Origin: Lucinisca nassula
Lineage: Eukaryota; Mollusca; Bivalvia; Lucinida; Lucinidae
Assembly (NCBI GenBank): GCA_963580285.1
Contig: OY757013.1
Span: 151,703,900 to 151,767,899 of the forward strand
Direction of reading: 5' to 3'
DNA: 64,000 nt
The notes beneath the pieces were generated by a model. That model saw only the letters and a list, made by a program, of their open reading frames with translations. It had not been told where the DNA came from and ran no database searches. How positions within the stretch are numbered: the stretch's first letter is position 1; every line of letters begins with the position of its first letter. Both the position numbers and the translations under genes were made by a program. Below are positions 43,474-54,900 of this stretch, piece after piece.

Positions 43474-43551
43474 TCAACCCAAAGTTTTAAAGTGCAGAAG
43501 CTTTTCTACGCTGAAGTCCACGAGACTATCACTGACTTGTCAGAAATCCAG
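43474..43551 (+). CDS. Candidate 26-codon cassette exon of the MORC gene
   Basis: A 78-base open stretch between TTGTTTATCAG and CAG/GTAACGG, phase 0 at both ends, so it could be spliced in or out after exon g without changing frame. It would encode STQSFKVQKLFYAEVHETIT then DLSEIQ. I see no similarity to MORC or any other family, and vertebrate MORC3 has no matching insertion here. Support is splice-signal quality, exact phase and lack of stops only. It could be chance. Confidence 0.3.
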
Positions 43552-43649
43552 GTAACGGTTATTTATAGAAAATAGCCATGTTGTTCTTATTGCATTGTAA
43601 AAGAGGCTTATCTATAGTATCTGGACTGAATCATGTGTTGGGTTTGGCA

Positions 43650-43926
43650 AACGGTGTAGACCCAGACCATGTATCTGATCAGGTTCTACACTGTTTTCTT
43701 ACAGTACAGGGATTCAACCCTTATCTTGCTGTTCCTGACAACCCCTATCTTTGCAAACAGTGTAGATCCAGATCAGATGGCTTCTGAAGAAGCCATCTGA
43801 TCAGGATCTGCACTGTTTGACATTCAATTTATGAATTTGTAGGAATAGACTACTTCTAGTAATCTGATTGGTTCAAAGTCAGAGATGGGTGTGGCTAAAA
43901 TGAATATTCAGCAAGAGAAGGGTTAA
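43650..43926. mobile_element. Palindromic MITE, family A, copy 10, plus an extra core
   Basis: A small core (GGTGTAGACCCAGACC / GGTTCTACACTG) at 43648-43700 precedes a full copy, ACCCTTATCTTGCTGTTCCT (43709) to CAGCAAGAGAAGGGTTAA (43925), centre CTTCTGAAGAAG. Confidence 0.7.
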
Positions 43927-44139
43927 AGGTCAAATGAAACTGTCTTTTTCAAGCCTAAACTCAGAGACAATCGCCCACGAGTGCCCTCAGTGCTTTGATT
44001 ACCTTTACAATACTGAAATATTGAGTAGTTATAAGTTGCTACATCCTAAAAATTTGGACACCTTGACGACTTGCTGTAATTCTACTAAAATTTTAACAAA
44101 GTAGTTTCATTATCCAGCGAGGAATCCAAAAGGTGCAAG

Positions 44140-44244
44140 CAGAATAGCAAATAGTGTAAACCCTGATCAGATTGCTCCTTCAGGAGCAATCTGATCTGGG
44201 TCTACATTGTTTGCATAGGCATATCTGTCCTAATACTTATACTT
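44140..44244. repeat. Palindromic core, family D
   Basis: ATAGTGTAAACCCTGATCAG, ATTGCTCCTTCAGGAGCAAT, CTGATCTGGGTCTACATTGT, then GCATATCTGTCCTAATACTT. The centre is a perfect palindrome quite unlike families A-C. Confidence 0.65.
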
Positions 44245-44515
44245 ATGCTGTCAGCCTCGATAGCGCAGTGGTTAGCGCGTTCGACTTACGATCAAAGGTT
44301 GTGCGTTCGAATCCGCCACCGGTATCGAGGTGTGTCCTTGGGCAAGACACGTAATGACACTGCCCCACTCCACCCAGGTGTAAATGGGTAGCAGTGGCGT
44401 AAAAGTCACTGCCTCTCTCTCTCGCGCGCGTGAAAACACCCGGAATGAGTGTTCGAGAGCGATTCAATAAGCTTGAAGCTTTCATCGCAATCGAACTAAA
44501 ATAAATTAGTATAAA
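44245..44515 (+). mobile_element. tRNA-derived SINE, family T2, copy 2
   Basis: Box A-like GATAGCGCAGTGGTTAGCGC, box B-like GCGTTCGAATCCGCC. A perfect 15-base target duplication CTAATACTTATACTT lies at 44230-44244 and 44516-44530, so insertion is recent. Confidence 0.85.
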
Positions 44516-44600
44516 CTAATACTTATACTTGACTATTTACATTGGAACCAATTCAGATCACCAAAGACTGTTCTGTACAGGTGCAACAGGCTGTAACCTT

Positions 44601-44813
44601 TTAACTCTTATCATGCTGTTCACGACAACCCCTATCTTTGGAAACAGTGTAGATCCAGATCAGATGGCTTCTGAAGAAGCCATCTGATCAGGATCTACAC
44701 TGTTGGACATTCAGTTTATGAATTTGTAGCAGTAAATTACGTCAAGTAATTTGATTGGTTGATAGACAGAAATGGGTGTGGCTTAAATGAATATTCAGCA
44801 AGATAAGGGTTAA
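44601..44813. mobile_element. Palindromic MITE, family A, copy 11
   Basis: TTTAACTCTTATCATGCTGT to CAGCAAGATAAGGGTTAA; core centre CTTCTGAAGAAG; right arm AATTTGATTGGTTGATAGAC. Confidence 0.75.
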
Positions 44814-44819
44814 AACAGC

Positions 44820-45512
44820 TTTTTAACTTTAATACTTTATGCTGAATAAATTGATTTGGTCACACCCTTTTCTGATTATCAACCAATCAAATTACTTTAT
44901 ATTATATATTCCTTCAAGCTTATAAAACACCTTTTTTAAACTTTTAACCTTGTCCTGCTGACTAAATCAATTTAGTCACACCCATTTCTGATTATCAACC
45001 AATCAAATTACTTTATATAATATATTCATTCAGTTCATAAACTTCATTGCAAACACTACAGATCCTGTGGCTTCTCCAGAAGCCATCTGATCTGGATCTA
45101 CACTGTTTAAGGCCCCACTCATCGGGGCTTTCGAGAAATAGATAAGCTGCATGATGCATCCACGCAGAGCTAAAACTGACTGCACATGAGAACTGGTAAA
45201 CCGCTCAGAAGGACTAAGCCTGCCCAGGCAAAGTGGTGTGAGTCAGACTGTCCAATGCTTATAAGCCCCATTGGTTTCATTGGGCAGCAGGGCTTGAGAT
45301 GTCATTTCATCTCAATGTCGGGTAAAAGTCCCACAATATTGGAAGCAACATCTCCAATCTCAATGTGGGGTAAAAGTCCCACAATATTGGAAGCAACATC
45401 TCCAAAATGACTTAAATATTTTGACGGGGGACATTAAACCTCAATTCTAACAGACAAATCTAAACTGTTTGCAAAGTTAAGGGTTGTCATGTTAAGCAGG
45501 ATCAGTTTAAAA
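44820..45512. mobile_element. Palindromic MITE family A, copy 12, split by a SINE
   Basis: A left arm at 44833-44945 is repeated at 44946-45050 (CACCC(A/T)TTTCTGATTATCAACCAATC). The core is CTTCTCCAGAAG-centred, and the right arm GCAAAGTTAAGGGTTGTCAT resumes at 45471 after the S1 SINE. Confidence 0.65.
45109..45458 (+). mobile_element. SINE-like retroposon, family S1, copy 4
   Basis: AAGGCCCCACTCATCGGGGC to TTGACGGGGGACATTAAACC TCAATT. A 12-base flank TCTACACTGTTT / TCTAAACTGTTT (45097-45108, 45459-45470) brackets it with one mismatch. A 46-base block (ATCTCAATGTNGGGTAAAAGT) is doubled near 45309-45400. Confidence 0.75.
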
Positions 45513-45851
45513 GTATTTCATTATGTAAGCACCATCTGTTGTTTATAAACAAACAAAGAGATATGCTGATGTAGCTAGTATAGTTTACATAAAATCTAAA
45601 TTGTATCTAAAAATGTCAACCATTTGGCACCATGTTGCAGTTTATGTCAGTCATATATGGACAATCTGATCATACTTTAGTTGCAGTGTACACTCCCAGG
45701 TGTTGGGAAATACTTTAACATTTTAGTTAATGATAGACATTTTGTATAAACAGAAAGTGTGTTTACATCAGAACAGAAGCCTGTGGAATGCTCTTAAATA
45801 TATAAAAGATCCAGCTTCATCATGTCTAATTAGTCAGTCTAAGTCTATATA
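45513..45851. other. Unannotated AT-rich segment
   Basis: About 340 bases without recognised repeat, hairpin or exon. Confidence 0.35.
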
Positions 45852-46205
45852 CAGTAGACCTTCGATGGCTCGAACACCGATGGCTCATTTACCATGGATG
45901 TGTCGAACCCATTCTTGAGCCCCTAGCGAAATCCTCTACATAAGACATAGTGGGGGATAATTAAGGAGATTTTAGTCTTTTATCTTGCAAATGTATGCTG
46001 TGTGTACTCATTAGAATCGCCTCATCGCCTCGATGAGGCGGTTCTAATGAGTACACACAGCATGCATTTTCATTATAGAACACCGAAAAGATGTCTAAAA
46101 GTATCTCGTTATGCCTCATGACAGTAACCTCAGTGGCTCGAACTACCCCTGTCTCGAACAGATTTTCGAGGTCCCTAAGGTGTTCGAGCCATTGAAGTTT
46201 GACTG
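45852..46205. mobile_element. pogo/Tigger-type MITE with hairpin, copy 2
   Basis: Tips CAGTAGACCTTCGATGGCTC and complement of CAGTCAAACTTCAATGGCTC; TA on both sides. The central stem GCTGTGTGTACTCATTAGAA TCGCCTC is completed by GAGGCGGTTCTAATGAGTAC. Confidence 0.75.
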
Positions 46206-46883
46206 TATCTGGTCTTAGTTGTCTCATATTGTTTTTAGTCAAGCCTAGCATGAACTAATATTTTGTTAAGCTTTACCAACATTTTTAAGACTATTTCAAA
46301 TGGTCACAAAATAAAAAGACAGATATTTTAGGTATTTACTTTGTTGCAAAGCAAAACTATATGATCACAGCTAAACTCCACTTGTGACATACTATATCAT
46401 ACAGAACGAATGACTCTGGAAAAATGGAGAAAAAAGTCCATGCAGAAGAGAAATCAGAAAATTTAAAAAAAACTGATGAAAATCTTTGAAAAATCAGGGA
46501 ATATCAGAATCAAAACAAACATATTCTATAACTCATTACGAAAACATGCCTATACAAATATATTGTAATTTTTATCGCCGAAAAATGAAAAATTTCAGAT
46601 GAAAAATTGTGATATGAGGCGGTTCTAACGAGTACACACAATCTATATTTTAAAGCAAGAACAAGAAAAATTAAGGTTTACCCCTTGTTAACCCCAGTGT
46701 TACCATATAAAGATGGGGTTCAAGGGGGTCAAAATAATATAGGCGTGTTGAGCTGTGGCTACTGGTGGTTTCCTTCTGCAATATGCTAAAATGTCTAGAG
46801 ATCTGATCTTGCTGAAACATGGAGTAATTATTTGCTATATACGAAGTTCTGGTTTTCTGTTTTTCACAAGACGCTCTGTTTTT
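46206..46883. repeat. AT-rich segment with a half family E element
   Basis: Bases 46612-46740 (GAGGCGGTTCTAACGAGTAC, TTACCCCTTGTTAACCCCAG, ACCATATAAAGATGGGGTTC) are the right half of a family E element. Bases 46206-46610 show nothing recognisable; the CAGAATCAAAACAAAC-type purine-rich text is not an exon I can place. Confidence 0.45.
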
Positions 46884-47639
46884 ATGTCCCCCGTAGCGAT
46901 AGTGTGGACATATTGTTTTTGCACTGTCCGTTAGTTTGTTGGTGTGTTGGTTATACAACTTTAACATTTTTCATAGGTTCCTAGTGACAAGGGCTTCCCA
47001 CTCATATAAACAAATTTGACCCGTGACCTTGACCTGTGATCTACTTGAAAAAATAACATAGGTCATAACTTTTGAACCCATTGAGATAGAGCCTTCAAAT
47101 TTGGCATGTAGGTTCCTTGCGACAAGTGCTTCCCAATCATACAAAATACAAACAGTTTTGACCTAAGACCTTGACCTGTAACCTACTTTAAAGAACAATT
47201 AGCACTGTACCGTTTTAGATAAAGACTTCATATTTGGCATGTACGAGGGTTGTCCCAAAATATCGTGGACAAATGCATTTTCTCCCAAATGCGGTGTAAC
47301 AAGCAAATGAAATTTTCTACATTCATAAAATAATCATTTTCGACTTTAGTAATGCGAGTTAGTTGACGCTGACTCTAGTTTTTTCAGATTATTACTACAT
47401 TATTATAACAGAGGTAGGGTGTCGCGGCCCAGGTCAAAGTCAACGTTAATTTTAACAACTCCGTTCGAGACTAATTCTAACACAGATGTTGCATTTATTA
47501 AGCTGGTGCCAAACGGTTTCAGACAATGTCGCGTGAATACGCTTGACGTCATTATGTGAAATTTCAAAACAATCGTGACGTTATTTCAAAATCTACAACG
47601 TGTTTGGTGAAGGCGTCCCCGAAAAAAAATCGCGTAAAA

Positions 47640-48014
47640 ATGGCGACGTCAGACAAGGACGCGGCCCACCGAAATGTGATTAAATTCTGTTTTGATCTTG
47701 GTATGACACCAGTAGAGACTCAAAAGAAGCTGCAATTAACAGAGGATCATCGGCATGTGTCTCGGTCACTTGTTTACAAATGGCACAAACGGTTTGAAGA
47801 TGGGTGGACAGACAGTTTGAACGGAAAATCAGGAAGACCACGGGAAATTAATGCATCGGCCGTGGATAACGTTAACGACGTGATCAGGGGCGACAGGAGA
47901 CAGACCGTGCGCGAAGTTGGTGAAAAACTGGGACTGAGTAAAACTTCTGTTCATCGTGCACTGAACAAAGATTTATCTATGATAAGTGGTTATATCGCTA
48001 TGAAAAGTGCATAA
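47640..48014 (+). pseudogene. mariner transposase, N-terminal half only
   Basis: An ATG at 47640 (MATSDKDAAHRNVIKFCFDL...) opens a mariner-type DNA-binding region: HTH one around LGMTPVETQKKLQLTEDHRH, the WHKRFEDG motif, the GRPREI linker, and HTH two around TVREVGEKLGLSKTSVHRAL. After LSMI the frame runs into C-terminal sequence in the wrong frame and stops at 48014. In the next frame the same DNA reads WLYRYEKCINHME, the usual mariner C-terminus. All three catalytic Asp residues are missing. If translated it would be a DNA-binding protein without catalysis. Confidence 0.8.
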
Positions 48015-48026
48015 ATCATATGGAGA

Positions 48027-48266
48027 AACGGGCCTCCGTGGCCTAGTGGATAAGAGCGCTGACTCTTAGTCATTAGGTCTCTCACCGCCGTAGGTTCGAG
48101 CCTCGCTCGGGCCACGTGTGAGACGCCAAGTTCTGCAACGGAAGGTCAGGTGGTTTTTCTCCGGGTACTCCGGTTTTCGCCCACCTCTGATTAACGATCG
48201 GCTCGATATGAGTGAAATAATCTTGAAAGGGCCGTAAAACTCAAACCAAAAAAAAAAAAAAAAAAA
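48027..48266 (+). mobile_element. tRNA-derived SINE, family T3, inside the mariner
   Basis: GGCCTCCGTGGCCTAGTGGATAA (box A), GTAGGTTCGAGCCTCGC (box B), body with GGTTTTTCTCCGGGTACTCC GG and a poly(A) tail of about 24. A perfect 14-base target duplication AAATCATATGGAGA lies at 48013-48026 and 48267-48280. The tRNA-like head is well kept, but the target duplication and poly(A) show it is a SINE, not a tRNA gene. Confidence 0.9.
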
Positions 48267-49414
48267 AAATCATATGGAGAGTATTTCGAAAAGGAGTGAC
48301 GCTAACGTTTAAGTGCGCGATGTCGTTTTATGATGTAGACCTGGGCCGCTCGGCCCTGACCCTAGTTAGTAAATAGGCTATAATTTCTATGTTGCTGAAC
48401 ATATAAGCTTGAAATTTAGCATATCAATAGAGGATATATATGCCACAATTGTCTTAAAATTTCATTTAATTCGGCTGATTATAAGAAAAGTTATAGACGT
48501 TGAGTACGATATATTGGGACAACCCTCGTAGATTCCTTGTGACAAGGGCTTCCCATTCACTCAAAAATTGTGAAATACACCACAACCTCTTATCTATGAC
48601 CTACTTTAAAAATAAAAACAAACAAAAAGAAACTTTTGAACCGTTTCAGATAGAGCCTTCATATTTGGCATGTTTATTCCTTGCAACAAGGTCTTCCCAC
48701 TCATACAAAAAAAAATTGAACCATGGCCTTGACCATGACCTGTGACCTACATAAAAGAAAAAATAACATTGGTCATAAGTTTTGAAACCTTTAAGATAGA
48801 GCCTTCAAATTTGGCATGTAGGTTCCATGCGACAAGGGCTTCACACTGATGTAAAAAATTTGACCTGTGACCTTGACCATGACCTGTGACATACTTAAAA
48901 CAAAAAATTAACATTGGTTATAAGTTTTGCACCATTTTGAGATAGAGTCCTCATATTTGGCATGTAGGTTCCTTATGACAAGGGCTTCAGACTCATACAA
49001 AAAAAAATGACCTGTGTCCTTGACAGCCTTTGAACTACCTTAAAGAAAAATATAACTTTGGTAATATCTTTTGAACGGTTTCAGATAAAGCTTTCAAATT
49101 TGGCATGTAGGTTCCTTGTGACAAGGGCTTTCCACTCATGGGAAAAAATTTGATGTGACCTTGACATGTGACCTACTTTAAACAAAAAATTGATCTTGAC
49201 CCGGGGACATGCTTCACAAACACATCCTTGCACATTCTGAAATGATATTTTTTGTTGCAAACCCATTGCCGGTCATGCAGTTTTCAAGTGAGACAAACGT
49301 TGAATTGTCCACACATTATGATGTTAACTACTCGGTCTCACTTTATTCCACAGAAAATTCATAAGACTTATTCACACAGTTCAAATTTTTGTTGATTGTC
49401 AATCTACCCAAACT

Positions 49415-49560
49415 TACCATAATGATCATAAGTATTGGAACAGGTACGCCTAAGCAGGCAGTGCAGACCCAGATCAGTCTACTCCTTCAGCTGTTCCTTA
49501 AGGAGCAGTCTGGTTAGGGCCTACACTGTCTGCATTCCATTGCACATTTTGGACACCTTT
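49415..49560. repeat. Palindromic core, family D
   Basis: CCATAATGATCATAAGTATT GGAACAGGTACGCCTAAGCA, core GTGCAGACCCAGATCAGTCT / ACTCCTTCAGCTGTTCCTTA AGGAGCAGT, then GGGCCTACACTGTCTGC. Same flanks as 29145-29300. Confidence 0.65.
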
Positions 49561-49562
49561 TT

Positions 49563-50712
<1,150 letters not shown>

Positions 50713-50932
50713 GGACAGGTTACAGTTTCTATTGCAAAGTGCCTACTGAAAGAGCTAATTCTTGAAGTCAACCAAATTTGATCAAAGCACACTCAGAAGG
50801 TGTCCAAATATCTCTAGTTTATTGAAAACTGTTTTATTTTTACATCCGCATGCATTTTCGTCATAAAAATTTCCGGTTGAATACATGCACTGCCGGTCAT
50901 GTGCAACATTGTGCCTATGGACAAACTGAAGA
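50713..50932. other. Left flank of the 50933-57843 element
   Basis: No repeat recognised. The last part (CATGTGCAACATTGTGCCTA TGGACAAACTGAAGA) would be continuous with 57850 before the insertion. Confidence 0.4.
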
Positions 50933-51989
50933 CAGGCCTCCTAGCAAAACCTATAAAACCTATAATAACCTATAATTTTGTGCCAAACCTATAAAACCTT
51001 TATTTTGTTCATAAAACCTATAAAAAGCCTGTATTTTCATGAAAAAACCTATATTTTTATGCCCCCGGAATCTAAGAGATTCGGGGGCATATAGTTTTTG
51101 GTCTGTCTGTCTGTTTGTCCGTTTGGCCATTATTTGTCTGTCTACAAAAACCTTAACATTGGGCATAACTTTTGAATGGTAAAAGATAGAGCTTTCATAT
51201 TTCACATGTGTATACCTTATCACAAGACCTTTCCAGTGGTACCATAATTTTTTATCTCGTGACCTTGAACTTGACCTTTGACCTACTTTTTTCAAAATTT
51301 TTAAAAACATTAACATTGGCCATAACTTTCGATTGCTAAGTGATATGGCTTTCATATTTCACATGTGCATTCCTTGTCACAAGACCTTTCTACTGGTACC
51401 ATAATTTTTGACCTTGTCACCTTGACCGTGATGTTTGACCTACTTTTTACAAAACTTTAACATTGGCCATAACTTTCGATTGGTAAGTGGTAGGGCTTTC
51501 ATATTTCACATGTGCACTCCTTGTCACAAGACCTTTCTAGTGGTACCATAATTTTTGACCTCTTGACCTTGATGTTTGACCTACTTTTTAAAAACTTTAA
51601 CATTGGCCATAACTTTCGATTGGTAAGTGGTAAGGCTTAAATATTTCACATGTGCACTCCTTGTCACAAGACCTTTCTAGTGGTACCATAATTTTTGACC
51701 TAGTGACCTTGACCTTGACATTTGACCTACTTTTTAAAAACTTTAACATTGGCCATAACTTTCGATTGGTAGGCTGTAGGGCTTTCATATTTCACATGTG
51801 CACTCCTTGTCACAAGACCTTTCTAGTGGTACCATAATTTTTGACCTCATGACCTTTACCTTGACGTTTGACCTACTTTTTAAAAACTTTAACATAGTCC
51901 ATAACTTTTGATTGGTAAGTGGTTGGGCTTTCATATTTCACATCTGCATTCTTCTCCACAAGATCTTTCCAGTGGTACCATATTTTTTT

Positions 51990-54900
51990 ATCCCCTCGCA
52001 CAACATAGTTGTGAGGTGTGGGTGGGGGGGATATAGCATTGGTCCCGTATGTACGTAAGTAGGTACGTACTTTTGTCATCGCTCTAGCGCCTACATTACT
52101 TGACCGATTTTAATATAACTTCACACAAATGTTCCTTATGACAATATCTCGAGCGAGATCGACTTTCAAGGTCATGACCTAAGGTCAAGGTCATTGTGGC
52201 TATTTTTAGAAAAACTTTGTCATCGCTCTAGCGCCTACATTTCTTCACTGCTTTCAATATAACTTCACACAAATGTTCCTTACGACAATATCTCAGGCAA
52301 GTTCGACTTTCAAGGTCATGACCTCAAGGTCAAGGTCACTGTGGCTATTTTTAGAAAAACTTTGTCATCGCTCTAGCGCCTACATTTCTTCACCAATTTC
52401 AGTATAACTTCACACAAATGTTCCTTATAAAATTATCTCCAGCGAGTTCGACTTTCAAGGTCATGGCCTCAAGGTCAATGTCATTAGGGCTATATTTAGA
52501 AAAACTTTGTCATGGCTCTAGCGCCTATATTTCTTCACTGATTTCAATATAACTTCACACAAATGTTCCTTATGACAATATCTCGAGTGAGTTCGACTTT
52601 CACGGTCATGACCTCAAGGTCAAGGTCACTGGCTATTTTTAGAAAAACTTTGTCATCGCTCTAGCGCCTACATTTCTTCACCAATTTCAATATAACTTCG
52701 CACAAATGTTCCTTATAAAAATATCTCGAGTGAGTTCGACTTTCAAGGTCATGGCCTCAAGGTCAGGTCACTGTGGCTATTCTTAGAAAAACTTTGTCAT
52801 TGCTCTAGCGCCTACATTTCTTCTCTGATTTCAATATAACTTCACACAAATGTTCCTTATGACAATATCTCGAGCGAGTTTAACTTTCAAGGTCATGACC
52901 TCAAGGTCAAGGTCACTGTGGTTATTATTAGAAAAACTTTGTCATCGCTCTAGCGCCTACATTTCTTCACTGATTTCAATATAACTTCACACAAATGTTC
53001 CTTATGACAATATCTCGCGAGTTCGACTTTCAAGGTCATGATCTCAAGGTCAAGGTCACTGTGGCTATTTTTAGAAAACTTTGTCTTCGCACTAGCGCCT
53101 ACATTTCTTCAACATTTTCAATATAACTTCACACAAATGTTCCTTATGACAATTTCTCTAGGGAGTTCCACTTTCAAGGTCATGGCCTCAAGGTCAAGGT
53201 CACTGTGGCTATTCTTAGAAAAACTTTGTCATTGCTCTAGCGCCTACATTTCTTCTCTGATTTCAATATAACTTCACACAAATGTTCCTTATGACAATAT
53301 CTCAAGCGAGTTTAACTTTCAAGGTCATGACCTCAAGGTCAATGTCACTGTGGTTATTATTAGAAAAACTTTGTCATCGCTCTAGCGCCTACATTTCTTC
53401 ACTGATTTCAATATAACTTCACACAAATGTTCCTTATGACAATATCTCCAGCGAGTTCGACTTTCAAGGTCATGGCCTCAAGGTCAAGGTCATTAGGGCT
53501 ATATTTAGAAAAAATTTGTCATGGCTCTAGCGCCTATATTTCTTCACTGATTTCAATATAACTTCACACAAATGTTCCTTATGACAATATCTCAAGTGAG
53601 TTCGACATTCACGGTCATGATCTCAAGGTCAAGGTCACTGGCTATTTTTAGAAAAACTTTGTCATCGCTCTAGCGCCTACATTTCTTCACCAATTTCAAT
53701 AGCCGCCCCCGCCCATAGGGGCTTGAAGAAATATATGGGCTGCACGATGCTTCCACGCAGAGCTGAATCCGGCCCGCACATTAGTACCGGTAAACCGCTT
53801 AGAGGATCTAAGCATGTCCAGGAACCGCAGTGCGAGGCGGACCGTCCATGCTAATAAACCATATTGGTTTTATTGGGCGACAGGGCTTGAGATGTCATTT
53901 CATCTCAATGTTGGGTAAAAGTCCCACAAAATTGGAAGCAACGTCTCCAAAATGACCTTTACAGTGTTGACGGGGACGTTAAACCTCAAATCAAACAAAA
54001 CAAACCAATTTCAATATAACTTCGCACAAATGTTCCTTATAAAAATATCTCGAGTGAGTTCGACTTTCAAGGTCATGGCCTCAAGGTCAAGGTCACTGTG
54101 GCTATTCTTAGAAAAACTTTGTCATTGCTCTAGCGCCTACATTTCTTCTCTGATTTCAATATAACTTCACACAAATGTTCCTTATGACAATATCTCGAGC
54201 GAGTTTAACTTTCAAGGTCATGACCTCAAGGTCAAGGTCACTGTGGTTATTATTAGAAAAACTTTGTCATCGCTCTAGCGCCTACATTTCTTCACTGATT
54301 TCAATATAACTTCACACAAATGTTTCTTATGACAATATCTCGCGAGTTCGACTTTCAAGGTCATGATCTCAAGGTCAAGGTCACTGTGGCTAGTTTTAGA
54401 AAACTTTGTCTTCGCACTAGCGCCTACATTTCTTCAACATTTTCAATATAACTTCACACAAATGTTCCTTATGACAATTTCTCTAGGGAGTTCCACTTTC
54501 AAGGTCATGGCCTCAAGGTCAAGGTCACTGTGGCTATTCTTAGAAAAACTTTGTCATTGCTCTAGCGCCTACATTTCTTCTCTGATCAATATAACTTCAC
54601 ACAAATGTTCCTTATGACAATATCTCGAGCGAGTTTAACTTTCAAGGTCATGACCTCAAGGTCAATGTCACTGTGGTTATTATTAGAAAAACTTTGTCAT
54701 TGCTCTAGTGCCTACATTTCTTCACTGATTTCAATAAAACTTCACACAAATGTTCCTTATGACAATATCTCGCGAGTTCGACTTTCAAGGTCATGATCTC
54801 AAGGTCAAGGTCACTGTGGCTATTTTTAGAAAACTTTGTCTTCGCACTAGCGCCTAAATTTCTTCAACATTTTCAATATAACTTCACACAAATGTTCCTT

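Larger units (their letters stand above)
47242..48530 (+). mobile_element. mariner-like element, internally deleted
   Basis: Terminal inverted repeats TACGAGGGTTGTCCCAAAAT / complement TACGAGGGTTGTCCCAATAT, beginning at the TA target dinucleotide. Without the SINE it is about 1.04 kb. It holds the 5' region and N-terminal transposase coding, then jumps to the C-terminal end; the catalytic middle is gone. Confidence 0.85.
46884..49230 (+). mobile_element. Hairpin-capped tandem array R9, split by a mariner
   Basis: After TTTTT the cap ATGTCCCCCGTAGCGATAGT GTGGACAT, TGTCCGTTAGTTTGTTGG, and about eight units of roughly 140 bases (GATAGAGCCTTCAAATTTGG CATGTAGGTTCC). It ends near CCCGGGGACATGCTTCACAA ACACATCCTTG. 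The mariner at 47242-48530 sits inside the third unit. Confidence 0.65.

Noticed and set aside
46390..46490. Lys/Glu-rich frame near 46400 as the next MORC exon
   Set aside because: It follows a CAG but does not show the expected GVGV.G..ECNF or CW finger residues and contains stops in the matching phase.
48027..48120. tRNA gene
   Set aside because: The tRNA-like head has box A and box B, but the element continues into a SINE body, a poly(A) tail and a perfect 14-base target duplication.
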